Positions 33,632 to 42,129 of a DNA stretch of 64,000 bases are shown piece after piece (within the stretch, counting starts at the first letter, position 1; the number at the start of each line of letters is the position of its first letter). Location: positions 44,288-108,287 of the forward strand of contig JAPUFC010000021.1 of the NCBI GenBank assembly GCA_027492275.1. The letters are read 5' to 3'. Made by a program: the position numbers and the translations under genes. Origin of the DNA: Mesorhizobium sp. Its GTDB lineage: Bacteria > Pseudomonadota > Alphaproteobacteria > Rhizobiales > Rhizobiaceae. The notes under the pieces were generated by a model that saw only the letters and a program-made list of their open reading frames with translations, had not been told where the DNA came from and did no database searches.

Positions 33632-35593
33632 TCATCGCAGGATATAGTCGTCGAGACCGGATGCAAGGATCGCTGCGTGATACTCGTAGTTCCGCCAGGG
33701 CTGGTTGACGATCGAACGGCCTTCCTTCGTGACGTAGTAGCCGCCCTTGCCGTCGGTTTCCCACAGCAGTTCGCCGGCCCTGGCGTCGACGGAGGCGTTG
33801 TAGGCGTCGAACGCTTCCCGGCGCAGGTCGATCGAGCGCGCGCCGCGTTCGATCGCGCGCACGATCTTGTCGGCGACGTAGCGCGTCCAGATCTCGATCC
33901 AGGACGGCAGGCCGCCGGCGCGGGCCTGGCTGCCGGGCCCGTAGAGCATGAAGAAGTTGGGAAAGCCCGGCATCGCCATGCCGAGATAGGAGCGCGGCCC
34001 GTCCTTGCCCCATGCCTGCGCCAACGTCACGCCGTCGCGGCCCACATAGTCGGCGGGCGCCAGATACCGGTCCACCTTGAACCCGGTGCCGAGGACGACG
34101 AGATCGAAATCCCGCCGTTTGCCGCCGCCGTCGACGATGCCGGTCTCGTCGAAGCAGTCGATGCCCTCGGTCACCAGTTCGACATTGTCGCGCAGCAGGG
34201 CGTCATACCAGCCATTGTCCACGACGAGGCGGCGCGACAGCGGCGGAAAGGGCGGGATCGACTTCTCCAGCAGGTCCGTGCGGTCGCCCAGCCTGTCCTT
34301 CATGTAGCCGATCAGGAAGGCGCGCAGACGGTCGTTGCCCTCGTTGATCCGGCCGCCGGCGGCCTTCCAGCCCTCGTCATGCTCCTGCAGGAACTGCAGG
34401 TAGGTGAAGCTGCGATAGGCGGCATAGCTGCACCAGTTCCAGTAGAACGGCATGGTGTCGACGAGCCATCGCTCTTCCGGCGTGAACGTCTTGCGCAGGT
34501 TCTCGATCGGCCCGATCCATTGCGGCGTTCTCTGGAACACGGTCAGGGACTTCGCCTTGCGGGCAAGCGTGGGCATCAACTGGACGCCGGACGAGCCGTT
34601 GCCGATCAGCGCGATGTCGCGGCCGTCCAGTGCGTAGACCTCGTCCCAGCCGGAGGTGTGGAGGATGCGGCCCCGGAAGCGCTCGATGCCCGGGATGGCG
34701 GGCAGGCTCTCCTGACCGAAAAGGCCCGCGCCGCTGACGACGAAATCGGCGTCGATCGTAGCTGCCGTCTCGTCCGCATCGCGCAGCGTGAGCCGCCATT
34801 TCGCGGCCGGCTCGTCCCAGACGGCGCGTTCCATCTCCGTCCGGAAGCGGATGTGGGGCAGCACGCCGTGACGTTTCGCGACATGGCGGACGTAGCGAAG
34901 GACCTCGCCCTGGGTCGGGTAGTGCTCCTTCCAGGGATAGTTCTTCTCGAACTTGAACTGGTAGTTGTAGCAATCGGTGTCGACCCGGACGTCCGGGTAG
35001 GTGTTGCGCAGCCAAGTGCCGCCGACGCCGTCCAGCCGTTCGACGATCGTGTAGCGCAGCCCCAGACGGCCGAGCTGCGCGCCCATGCAGACGCCGCTCA
35101 GCCCGCCGCCGACGATGACGACATGGATGGCGTCGGCACAGGCCGGCCTGGCCTGCCAGGTCACGTCGCGCGGGATGTCGTCGAGCGCCAGTTCCTCGCA
35201 GCTCAGCGCGAACTCCTGATCGCCGGGCATGGGGGCGCCCGAGAAGATCTCCATCAGCCGCCGGAGCTCGCCGGGCGAGAAGCGCGCCCGCGGTTGCGGA
35301 AGCGTCGCGCCGGACAGGAGCTCGAAGGCCCTGCGCTTGAGTTCGGGGACGAATTCCTCCGCCACCGCCGCGCTGGCGAGCGCGCCGCCGCGCCGGGGCC
35401 GCATCTCGACCCGCATCGCGGCAAACGCCTCGTCGCCGGTCAGTTGCAGGAGGGCGAGCCGCAGCGCGTTGAGGTCGGCGCCGTCGATGGCGCGGCGGAT
35501 GAACGCCGGATCGGCGGCCGCGCCGGCATCGTGCCGGCGCGGCTCGAGAAGGATGTCGCCATCTTCGCGGCGAAGCTCTTGTGATTGCCTCAT
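33632..35593 (-). CDS. Baeyer-Villiger monooxygenase, HapE-like with N-terminal extension
   Basis: A 653-residue type I flavin monooxygenase. Two dinucleotide folds are visible: IVGGGLSGVCMG for FAD at about residue 160 and ALIGNGSSGVQ for NADPH at about residue 335. The type I fingerprint FRGRILHTSGW matches FxGxxxHxxxW. Residues 1-150 form an extension (FIRRAIDGADLNALRLALLQ) like that of 4-hydroxyacetophenone monooxygenase. Such enzymes insert oxygen next to a carbonyl, making esters or lactones. Together with the esterase downstream and dctP upstream it forms one minus-strand unit. The actual ketone substrate is unknown. Confidence 0.92.
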   Translation of the reverse strand: MRQSQELRREDGDILLEPRRHDAGAAADPAFIRRAIDGADLNALRLALLQLTGDEAFAAMRVEMRPRRGGALASAAVAEEFVPELKRRAFELLSGATLPQPRARFSPGELRRLMEIFSGAPMPGDQEFALSCEELALDDIPRDVTWQARPACADAIHVVIVGGGLSGVCMGAQLGRLGLRYTIVERLDGVGGTWLRNTYPDVRVDTDCYNYQFKFEKNYPWKEHYPTQGEVLRYVRHVAKRHGVLPHIRFRTEMERAVWDEPAAKWRLTLRDADETAATIDADFVVSGAGLFGQESLPAIPGIERFRGRILHTSGWDEVYALDGRDIALIGNGSSGVQLMPTLARKAKSLTVFQRTPQWIGPIENLRKTFTPEERWLVDTMPFYWNWCSYAAYRSFTYLQFLQEHDEGWKAAGGRINEGNDRLRAFLIGYMKDRLGDRTDLLEKSIPPFPPLSRRLVVDNGWYDALLRDNVELVTEGIDCFDETGIVDGGGKRRDFDLVVLGTGFKVDRYLAPADYVGRDGVTLAQAWGKDGPRSYLGMAMPGFPNFFMLYGPGSQARAGGLPSWIEIWTRYVADKIVRAIERGARSIDLRREAFDAYNASVDARAGELLWETDGKGGYYVTKEGRSIVNQPWRNYEYHAAILASGLDDYILR

Positions 35594-35630
35594 GACGGCG
35601 GTGTCTGCGTCCGACGGAGCGTCGCCCGGC

Positions 35631-36629
35631 TCAGCGCCCGAGCGTCTCGCGCAGCTCCTTGACCATGGCGACGGCGTCGTCGCCGTTTTCCTTGGCCCAG
35701 CTATCGAGGTAGTCGTCCATCTTGCCGCGCAGCGTCTCTATGTCTTCCGGCTTGGCATGGATCATCTCGATCTTCGGGTTGTCCTCGAGAAGCTTCATGT
35801 CGCCGTCATCGCCGTCCTTCATCGTCTTGTTCATGACGGCGCCCCATTCGGCGGCGACCGAGTCCAGCGCAGCGCGGACGTCGGGCGCAAGCGCCTCGTA
35901 GGCGGCGACGTTGACGAGCTCGTAGTTCGGGCCGCCCATATGCAGCTCAGACACCCAGGTCCAGGTCAGGAAGTCCTGCAGCTTGGCCGCGATGATCGTG
36001 GTCGGCGCGGTCACCAGACCGTCCATCATCCCGCGCTCCATGGCGACGGCGACCTCCGGGGTGGTCAGCGCGACGGTCGACGCGCCGAGCCGCTTCAGCA
36101 TCTCGGCCTCCTGGGGCGCCACCGTGCGGATCTTGCGGCCGGCGAAATCGTCCAGCGTGCGGATCGGCGCGCCGCGGCCGAAAATATGCTGGGTCGGCCA
36201 GCTCCAGGCATAGAGGATCTTTGCGCCGTATTTCTGGAAATGCGGATCGGTGTACTTCGCGATGATCGGCATCGCCTTGTCCATCTCCTCATAGGTCCGG
36301 ATCAGGCCGAAATGGTTGCCGACGGTGCCGATGTTCACGCTGCCGGCGATGAAGCCCGGCGAGCCAGATCCCATCTGCACCTGTCCGTCGCCGACCACCT
36401 TCACGACCTCCGTCGCCTTGAAGGGCAGTTCGCCGGCGGGCCGGACGTTGATGATCAGCTCGCCATTGGTGCGTTTCTTCACCTCGTCGGCGAATTGCTG
36501 GAACGCGATCGTCGCCCGGTGGGCGACGCCGGTGTAGAGATAATAATCCCACTGGGTCGCGGCCTGGGCAGCGAGACCGGGCGATAAATAGGCTGCAAGG
36601 CCGAGCAAGGCCTGGGCGAGTCTTCTCAT
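35631..36629 (-). CDS. TRAP transporter substrate-binding protein, DctP family
   Basis: A 332-residue periplasmic binding protein with a signal peptide at residues 1-24 (cleavage after AAQAA). DctP-family features include FADEVKKRTNGELIINVRPAGEL, FAGRKIRTVAPQEAEMLKRLGA and TTPEVAVAMERGMMDG. The conserved Arg of FAGRKIR usually pairs with a carboxylate of the ligand, so an organic acid is the expected cargo. Its membrane partners DctQ and DctM are encoded 6.6-8.4 kb away on the opposite strand. GGGAGGAACGAC precedes the ATG. It is the first gene after two predicted operators. Confidence 0.93.
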   Translation of the reverse strand: MRRLAQALLGLAAYLSPGLAAQAATQWDYYLYTGVAHRATIAFQQFADEVKKRTNGELIINVRPAGELPFKATEVVKVVGDGQVQMGSGSPGFIAGSVNIGTVGNHFGLIRTYEEMDKAMPIIAKYTDPHFQKYGAKILYAWSWPTQHIFGRGAPIRTLDDFAGRKIRTVAPQEAEMLKRLGASTVALTTPEVAVAMERGMMDGLVTAPTTIIAAKLQDFLTWTWVSELHMGGPNYELVNVAAYEALAPDVRAALDSVAAEWGAVMNKTMKDGDDGDMKLLEDNPKIEMIHAKPEDIETLRGKMDDYLDSWAKENGDDAVAMVKELRETLGR

Positions 36630-36793
36630 GTCGTTCCTCCCATGATCGATGACAGCGGGCCGGCCATTCCTCCGCGCCGGCAGGACAGTGTCGCGGGCGG
36701 CTGTCCGCCGCCTCGCATCAGTGGCGCCCGTTCGCGCTGTGCGCCGCCCGCGCGAGGCGGAGGCGGGTCTGCGGGCGGACCCGTGATGATCGG

Positions 36794-36822
36794 ATCGTAG
36801 ACACGCCTTTGCCGACACGCAA
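36794..36822 (-). promoter_or_regulatory. candidate dctP promoter
   Basis: Reading the minus strand, TTGCGT (36822-36817) and TACGAT (36799-36794) are separated by 17 bases. Both are partial matches to a housekeeping promoter. The predicted operator at 36831-36844 lies nine bases upstream of the -35. Confidence 0.3.
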
Positions 36823-36830
36823 GTTAAAAA

Positions 36831-36844
36831 TGCTATCGATATCA
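36831..36844. promoter_or_regulatory. island operator copy 1 (TGCTATCGATATCA)
   Basis: Thirteen of 14 bases match the palindrome TGATATCGATATCA, with a central CG as in LacI-family operators. A run of five A precedes it on the plus strand, as at the other copies. It is 150 bases from copy 2. Confidence 0.7.
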
Positions 36845-36904
36845 TCTTTTGGGGTCAGGCTAGGGCCTTAACATTACGATATGATCTGCGGAAAACAGCA
36901 AGAA

Positions 36905-36960
36905 ACACCCGCTATCTCGCAAATCTTGCGATGAAAGGTTGGTCCGGAGGGAGCGGGTGT
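36905..36960. repeat. nested inverted repeats in the dctP control region
   Basis: ACACCCGCT (36905-36913) pairs perfectly with AGCGGGTGT (36952-36960). Inside lies a second palindrome, TCGCAA-ATC-TTGCGA (36917-36931). Both fall between the two island operators. They could form a cruciform or hairpin, or bind a second regulator. Confidence 0.55.
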
Positions 36961-36980
36961 AGTTCATGGTGTTAGAAAAA

Positions 36981-36994
36981 TGATATCGATATCA
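36981..36994. promoter_or_regulatory. island operator copy 2 (TGATATCGATATCA)
   Basis: Perfect 14-bp palindrome with central CG, preceded by a run of five A on the plus strand. It is the consensus form of the four copies in the island and lies between the metallo-hydrolase stop and dctP. Confidence 0.75.
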
Positions 36995-37042
36995 GATTTG
37001 TTGGGGTAGAATCTTCGTCTCCGGCGCGTTCCGTTCCGCCTG

Positions 37043-37873
37043 TCAGAGCGGCTGGGGCGGGGCGTCGAGGCGAACGGCGATGCCCGCAAGGTCCGGGGCC
37101 ACGGGCGGATAGATCGCCATGACCAGCGGGTCGTGGCCGGGCACGACATGGTCGGGCGAATCGGCAAGGCGGTGGATGACGGCAAAGCCCTCCATCATGG
37201 CGCCGACATCGTGAACGGCCGGGAAGGGGAGCTTGCGCCGCATGTTCTCGTAGAGATGCGAGGCGTCGGAGGCGACCACCACCCAGCCGCGGCGCGTCCA
37301 CACGCGCACCACCTGCAGCCCGCCGGAATGGCCGCCGACCCTGTGCACGGTCAGGCCGTCCGCCAGCTCGACCGTGCCGTCGTGGAACGCCACGCGGCCC
37401 GCATGGACGCAACGCACGAACGAGACGACGTCCTCGACGTGAAACGGTTGGCGCAGGAAGCCGTGGCACATGCAGCGGCCGGTGGCGTAGGCCGCCTCGG
37501 CGTCCTGCACATGGAAGCGCGCGTGCGGAAAGTCGCCGAGCGTGCCGGCATGGTCGTAGTGCAGGTGCGACAGGATCACGTCCTCGACCCTATGCGCCTC
37601 GATGCCCAGCAGCCGCAGCGCTTCGTCTGGCCGCCGGATCAGATGGCGTCCGCGCGCGGCGGCCTGCTCCTCGCCGAAGCCGACATCGATGACAAAGACG
37701 CGGTCCGAGCGGCGCGCCACCCAGACGAAATAGTCGAGGTCCGAGCCGGCCTCGTGCGGGTCGCCGCCGATCATGTTGTCGACCGCCCGCCGGCCGGGAT
37801 GATTGGCATAACGCAAGGCGAACAGTTCAAAGGGCTCCGGCATTCGTTCGCCGCGCCTGGTCCGCTCAGTCAT
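37043..37873 (-). CDS. metallo-beta-lactamase-fold hydrolase, N-acyl homoserine lactonase-like
   Basis: A 276-residue MBL-fold enzyme. The dinuclear metal site is visible in SHLHYDHAG (HxHxDH), with further ligands in VGGHSGG, ASDASH and PGHDP. The layout resembles AttM/AiiA-like N-acyl homoserine lactonases, which often act on other lactones. In this island a lactone formed by Baeyer-Villiger chemistry is a plausible substrate (inference). Two starts are possible: the ATG at 37873 (MTERTR), which abuts GGAGG too closely, and the ATG at 37843 (MPEPFE). It lies 40 bases downstream of the LhgO-like gene and belongs to that unit. Confidence 0.87.
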   Translation of the reverse strand: MTERTRRGERMPEPFELFALRYANHPGRRAVDNMIGGDPHEAGSDLDYFVWVARRSDRVFVIDVGFGEEQAAARGRHLIRRPDEALRLLGIEAHRVEDVILSHLHYDHAGTLGDFPHARFHVQDAEAAYATGRCMCHGFLRQPFHVEDVVSFVRCVHAGRVAFHDGTVELADGLTVHRVGGHSGGLQVVRVWTRRGWVVVASDASHLYENMRRKLPFPAVHDVGAMMEGFAVIHRLADSPDHVVPGHDPLVMAIYPPVAPDLAGIAVRLDAPPQPL

Positions 37874-37913
37874 CCTCCGTCTCCTTCATGCGCTTTATCT
37901 CCTCCAACGGCCG

Positions 37914-39101
37914 TCAGGCGAGGCACTTGTCGGCAATGATCTCGCCAATGGGAATGGCCGAGGTGGCCGCGGGCGAGGGCGCGTTGCAGACATGCACCAT
38001 GCGCCCGGTCTCGGCGAAATGGAAATCGTGCATCAGCCCGCCCGCGCGGGTGACGGCCTGCGCCCTGATCCCCGCCTCCATCGGCAGCAGGTCCTCCAGC
38101 GTCAGGTCTGGGCAGTATTTGCGGCAGAGCTCCAGATAGCCCTTTCGGGACAGCGAATTGCGCATCTCGACCAGGCCCGTGCGCCATTGCGCGGCGGCAA
38201 GCCTCCAGAAGCCGGGAAAAGCCATGAGCTGCGCCATGTCGCGGAGATCGGCGGAGAACTTCGGATAGCCCTCGCGCGCGAAGCCGAGCACCGCGTTTGG
38301 GCCGACCGTCACGCTGCCGTCGATCATCCTGGTCAGATGGACGCCAAGGAAGGGCAGCGCCGGGTCCGGGATCGGATAGATGAGGCTGCTGACGATCCGG
38401 TTGCGGGATGCGGGCAGCCTGAAATACTCGCCGCGGAAGGGGATGATCTGAAAATCGACATCGATGCCCGCCAGCCGCGCCAGCCGGTCGGATTGCAGGC
38501 CGCCGCACACCGCCAGGCGGCGCGCCCACCAGGTCCGGTCGCCCGCGCCGATGGCGATGTCGTCCGCCGCCTCGGCGATGCGGTCGACGGCTGCGCCGCG
38601 TACGATCTCGCCGCCGGCCTCCCCGATCGCGCGCGCCATGGCTTCGCAGATCTGGGCATAGCTGACGATCGCGGTCGAGGGGACGTGGATGGCGCCGAGC
38701 CCCGTGATGGCGGGTTCGCGGCGCGACAATTCCCGGGCGTCCAGCAACTCGACCTCGATGCCGTTCTCGACCGAGCGCCGGTACAGGGCCGCCATGCGTT
38801 CCTGCTCGAGCGGCGTCGTCGCCACCAGCAGCTTGCCGCAGGTCACGACGGGAATCCCGTGCCGCTCGCAGAACGCCTTGGTCGCGACCGCGCCGCGGCG
38901 GCAAAGCTCGGCCTTGAAGCTGCCCGGCGGATAGTAGATGCCGGCATGAATCACGCCGCTGTTGTGGCCGGTCTGGTGGCTGGCCAGCCGCTCCTCCTTC
39001 TCGACGAGCACGAGGCTGGCGCCGGGACGGCGGCGCAGCAATTCCATGGCCGTCGCAAGCCCGACGATGCCGCCGCCGACGACGCAGAAATCGTAAATCA
39101 T
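37914..39101 (-). CDS. L-2-hydroxyglutarate oxidase-like FAD enzyme (LhgO family)
   Basis: A 395-residue FAD-dependent oxidoreductase with the N-terminal nucleotide-binding motif VVGGGIVGLATAMELL. The typical LhgO blocks follow: EEERLASHQTGHNSGVIHAGIYY-like region, IPFRGEYFRL and a C-terminal HVCNAPSPAATSAIPIGE. LhgO oxidises L-2-hydroxyglutarate to 2-oxoglutarate and passes electrons to the quinone pool. Within this catabolic island it may act on another 2-hydroxy acid. The ATG at 39101 has GAGGCGG close upstream, and an island operator lies 35 bases before it. Confidence 0.88.
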   Translation of the reverse strand: MIYDFCVVGGGIVGLATAMELLRRRPGASLVLVEKEERLASHQTGHNSGVIHAGIYYPPGSFKAELCRRGAVATKAFCERHGIPVVTCGKLLVATTPLEQERMAALYRRSVENGIEVELLDARELSRREPAITGLGAIHVPSTAIVSYAQICEAMARAIGEAGGEIVRGAAVDRIAEAADDIAIGAGDRTWWARRLAVCGGLQSDRLARLAGIDVDFQIIPFRGEYFRLPASRNRIVSSLIYPIPDPALPFLGVHLTRMIDGSVTVGPNAVLGFAREGYPKFSADLRDMAQLMAFPGFWRLAAAQWRTGLVEMRNSLSRKGYLELCRKYCPDLTLEDLLPMEAGIRAQAVTRAGGLMHDFHFAETGRMVHVCNAPSPAATSAIPIGEIIADKCLA

Positions 39102-39135
39102 GCCGCCTCGCGCCTCCCGTTTCGCCGAAGAAAAA

Positions 39136-39149
39136 TGATATCGATATCT
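39136..39149. promoter_or_regulatory. island operator copy 3 (TGATATCGATATCT)
   Basis: Thirteen of 14 bases match the island palindrome and a five-A run precedes it on the plus strand. It lies 35 bases upstream of the LhgO-like start, where bound repressor would cover the transcription start of that minus-strand unit. Confidence 0.72.
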
Positions 39150-39297
39150 TCGACGCGATTGACCTGATAGCTTGGTCGAGCATGCCGTCGCAAGTGCCGG
39201 TTGACCGGAATTGCCCGGATTGAAGGCCTTTCGGCGCAAGAGAACGGTTTCGGTGTTGGTGGTGCCAGCATTGACGGCCGACGTATCAAAAACAAAA

Positions 39298-39311
39298 TGA
39301 TAACGATATCA
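39298..39311. promoter_or_regulatory. island operator copy 4 (TGATAACGATATCA)
   Basis: Thirteen of 14 bases match the island palindrome, with four A directly before it on the plus strand. It lies upstream of the long plus-strand catabolic unit. Confidence 0.72.
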
Positions 39312-39320
39312 AGATTTCGC

Positions 39321-39349
39321 TTGCACTAGCCGGTGGCTCTGCACTAGCT
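39321..39349 (+). promoter_or_regulatory. candidate promoter with TGCACTAGC direct repeats
   Basis: TTGCAC at 39321-39326 and CTAGCT at 39344-39349 are separated by 17 bases, a weak promoter match just downstream of operator copy 4. The same span contains two exact TGCACTAGC repeats (39322-39330 and 39340-39348), 18 bases apart, which could be activator half-sites. Confidence 0.3.
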
Positions 39350-39514
39350 TCCGGCCAGATGCGATTGCCGGCTCCGTCGCAGAAGGGCCGCTCGCAGAAA
39401 AGCGATGGATGGCCGGTGCGGATGCTCCGGCCGCCGTCGCGCAGCCTGGCAGGACGAAGGCCCGAAACCGCTGTCGGGGCGGGCGATCCCGCACGGGCCA
39501 CGCGTGGAGGAACC

Positions 39515-41134
39515 ATGGGAATGCCCGAACGGACGGTGGCCGACGCCATCATCGAGCGCCTGGCGGCGCGCGGGGTGCGCCGCATGTTCGGCGTGCCGGG
39601 CGGCGACTGCAACCTCGACATCATCGAGGCGGGGCGGCGGCGCGGCGTCGAGTTCGTCCTGACGCGCGGCGAAACAGCCGCCGCCATCATGGCCAGCGTC
39701 ACCGGCGAGTTGTCCGGCGCGCCGGGCGTCGCCATGACGACGCGCGGACCGGGCCTGGCCAGCGTCGCCAACGGCGCGTCCTACGCGACGCTCGACCGCG
39801 CGCCGCTTGTGGTCATCGCAGACAATTACGAAGCGGGCCTCGATCACGTCAGCCACCAGCGGATCGACCAGGCGGCGCTCCTGCGCCCGGTGGTGAAGGG
39901 CGAGAGCGACCTCTCCGGTCAGGACCCGGACGCCGAGATGGATGGTCTCCTCGACCTCGCGCAGGCGCAGCCGCCGGGCGCCGTCTATCTGGAGATCACC
40001 GGCCCGGCCGTGCGGTCGCAAGCGCCCGCGACGGCAGCGGCGCCGATGGCTGGGGCCGCCCGCGACATCGCGCCCGACGCGGACCTGATCGAGGCGGCGG
40101 GCGCGATGATCGCGCGCGCGACGCGGCCGGTGATCGTCGCCGGCCTGCAGGCGCGCTCCGACGCCGCCTCGGCGTCGTTGCGCAGGCTCGCCGCCCGGTG
40201 GGGTTGCCCGGTCCTGCTGACCTACAAGGCCAAGGGCGCGGTGTCGGACGACGATCCACACGCCGTGGCCTGCTATATCGGCGGCGTAGCCGAGCAGCCC
40301 GTCATCGAGGCCGGCGACCTCATTCTTCTCTACGGCTTCGATCCCATCGAGGGCCCGGCAGCGAAGTGGCGCTTCGACAAGCCGCTGATCGAACTGACGG
40401 AGCACGCGATGAACCATCCGCTGGTGCGGGCGGACGTCTCGATCGTCGGCGACATCGCCGCCGCCGCCGAGCGGCTGGCGCGCTTCCGCAACGCGCCGGC
40501 CTTTTCGGAAGCCGAGCTCTCCGCGATGAAGGAGACGGTGCGGCAGCGCGCTTTGGTGAGCGGCGTTCCCGGCGCGATCTCGCCGCAGGACGTGGTCGAC
40601 GCCGCCTGGGAGGTTCTGCCCCGCGACGCGCGCATCACGGTCGATGCGGGGGCGCACATGCTGCCCGTGCTGCATCTGTGGCGGACGCCCGATCCGCGCG
40701 GCGCGCTCGTCTCGCGCGGACTGGCGACGATGGGCTTCGCCCTGCCGGCGGCCATCGCGTCGGCCATGGAGGAGCCGGAGCGTCCGGTCATCGCGTTCAC
40801 CGGCGATGGCGGGCTGATGATGTGCGCCTCCGAACTGGCCACCGCGGCGCAGAACGGCTGCAAGCTGATCGTGATCGTCTTCAACGATGCGTGCCTGACG
40901 CTGATCGAAGCCAAGCAGCGGCGCCGGAAGCTGCCCAATGCGGGGGTCGCCCTGTCCAGGGCGAACTTCGCGTCGGTCGCGGAGGGCTTCGGCTGCGCCG
41001 GCTTCCGGGTGGAGCGCGGCGAGAATCTGCGCCCGGCGCTGGCGGCGGCGCTGGCGCAGGGAGGCACGGCCGTGGTCGACGTCGTCGTCGATCCGTCCCC
41101 CTACTACGACCAAATCATTTCGCTGCGCGGCTGA
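39515..41134 (+). CDS. thiamine pyrophosphate-dependent enzyme (2-oxo acid decarboxylase / acetolactate synthase type)
   Basis: A 539-residue ThDP enzyme with the three usual domains. The catalytic Glu lies in TRGETAAAIMA in the N-terminal PYR domain, the central domain spans about residues 190-320, and the PP domain has GDGGLMMCASE followed by FNDACL, the cofactor-binding GDG-N motif. Family members include benzoylformate and sulfopyruvate decarboxylases and acetolactate synthases; I cannot choose among them. TGGAGG precedes the ATG at 39515, and the in-frame ATG at 39359 is too far upstream. It is the first gene of the long plus-strand unit and would decarboxylate or join 2-oxo acid intermediates. 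Confidence 0.88.
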   Translation: MGMPERTVADAIIERLAARGVRRMFGVPGGDCNLDIIEAGRRRGVEFVLTRGETAAAIMASVTGELSGAPGVAMTTRGPGLASVANGASYATLDRAPLVVIADNYEAGLDHVSHQRIDQAALLRPVVKGESDLSGQDPDAEMDGLLDLAQAQPPGAVYLEITGPAVRSQAPATAAAPMAGAARDIAPDADLIEAAGAMIARATRPVIVAGLQARSDAASASLRRLAARWGCPVLLTYKAKGAVSDDDPHAVACYIGGVAEQPVIEAGDLILLYGFDPIEGPAAKWRFDKPLIELTEHAMNHPLVRADVSIVGDIAAAAERLARFRNAPAFSEAELSAMKETVRQRALVSGVPGAISPQDVVDAAWEVLPRDARITVDAGAHMLPVLHLWRTPDPRGALVSRGLATMGFALPAAIASAMEEPERPVIAFTGDGGLMMCASELATAAQNGCKLIVIVFNDACLTLIEAKQRRRKLPNAGVALSRANFASVAEGFGCAGFRVERGENLRPALAAALAQGGTAVVDVVVDPSPYYDQIISLRG

Positions 41135-41154
41135 CCAGGATCAGGGAGGATCGG

Positions 41155-42075
41155 ATGTTTTTTGCGCCACCGGCACCGCTCGCGACGAAGGTATTCGCTT
41201 CCTATCCCGCGCAATACCACACGGCCACGGACAGCAACGACTGGGCGCTGACCCAGCCGCATTCGAGCAGCCACCACACCTCGCTGCTCGAAGGACCGTC
41301 CTTCGATCGCAACGGCGTGCTGTGGTGCGTCGACATTCCCAACGGGCGCATCCTCAACGTGTCCGCCGAGGGCGTGTTCAGCGTCTTCAAGCACTATGAC
41401 GGCTGGCCGACCGGGTTGAAGATCCATCGCGACGGCCGCGTCTTCATCACCGACGCCAAGCACGGGGTGATGGTGCTCGACCCGGTCAGCGGCAAGATCG
41501 AGCCGTATCTGGTGCGGGCCGGGCTGGAGCGCTTCAAGGGCGTCAACGATCTGTTCTTCGCCGCCAATGGCGACATGTGGTTCACCGACCAGGGGCTGAC
41601 CGGATGGCAGGACCCGAGCGGCCGGCTGTTCCGCGTGCGCGCCGACGGCGCCATCGATTGCGTGCTCGACTGCATCCCGAGCCCGAACGGGCTGGTGATG
41701 AATCTCGACGAGACCATCATGTATGTCGCGGTCACCCGCGCCAACGCCATCTGGCGCGTGCCGCTGATGCGCGACGGGCGCGCCACCAAGGTCGGCACCT
41801 TCATCCAGATGTCGGGCGGCGGCGGCCCGGACGGGCTGGCGCTGGATTCGAAGGGGCGGCTGTTCATCGCGCATGTCGGCATGGGCGTGGTCTGGGTCGT
41901 GGACGCGCTCGGCCAGCCCGTCTACCGCATCGAGTCGTGCAGCGGGCACCACACGACGAACTGCGCCTTCGGCGGTCCCGACGGCAAGACGCTGTTCATC
42001 ACAGAATCGACCGGCGCCAAGGTGCTGACGGCCGATCTCGATGTCGCCGGCAAGCCGATGTTCAGCGGGGTCTGA
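41155..42075 (+). CDS. SMP-30/gluconolactonase/LRE-like protein
   Basis: A 306-residue six-bladed propeller of the SMP-30/gluconolactonase family. Metal ligands are suggested by LLEGPSFDRNGVLWCVD (Glu), VNDLFFAANGDMWFTD (Asn) and GPDGLALDSKGRLF (Asp). These enzymes hydrolyse lactones using a divalent cation. There is no signal peptide, so it acts in the cytoplasm. GGGAGG precedes the ATG at 41155; a far longer open frame reaching back over the ThDP gene is an artefact. With the MBL-fold hydrolase it gives the island two candidate lactonases. Confidence 0.9.
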   Translation: MFFAPPAPLATKVFASYPAQYHTATDSNDWALTQPHSSSHHTSLLEGPSFDRNGVLWCVDIPNGRILNVSAEGVFSVFKHYDGWPTGLKIHRDGRVFITDAKHGVMVLDPVSGKIEPYLVRAGLERFKGVNDLFFAANGDMWFTDQGLTGWQDPSGRLFRVRADGAIDCVLDCIPSPNGLVMNLDETIMYVAVTRANAIWRVPLMRDGRATKVGTFIQMSGGGGPDGLALDSKGRLFIAHVGMGVVWVVDALGQPVYRIESCSGHHTTNCAFGGPDGKTLFITESTGAKVLTADLDVAGKPMFSGV

Positions 42076-42129
42076 GATGCAGGTCCGTTCCCCGATCCCC
42101 GTCAGCGTCCTCACGGTTCGAGCGTCTTC

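Larger units (their letters stand above)
36630..37042. other. 413-bp control region upstream of dctP
   Basis: No gene is visible. The stretch is noticeably richer in A and T than the flanking coding DNA. It contains two copies of the 14-bp island palindrome, a nested inverted-repeat structure and a weak minus-strand promoter candidate, all listed separately. The 3' end of the metallo-hydrolase gene borders it on the right. Confidence 0.7.
39102..39514. other. 413-bp divergent control region of the catabolic island
   Basis: Between the LhgO-like gene (minus) and the ThDP-enzyme gene (plus) there is no convincing gene. It holds two island operators about 162 bases apart and a pair of TGCACTAGC direct repeats. 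The first part is moderately A/T-rich; the last 150 bases read as GC-rich leader sequence. Confidence 0.65.

Noticed and set aside
39409..41154. Long N-terminal extension fused to the SMP-30-like protein
   Set aside because: The extra 580 residues are an out-of-frame reading of the ThDP enzyme; a good start with GGGAGG exists at 41155.
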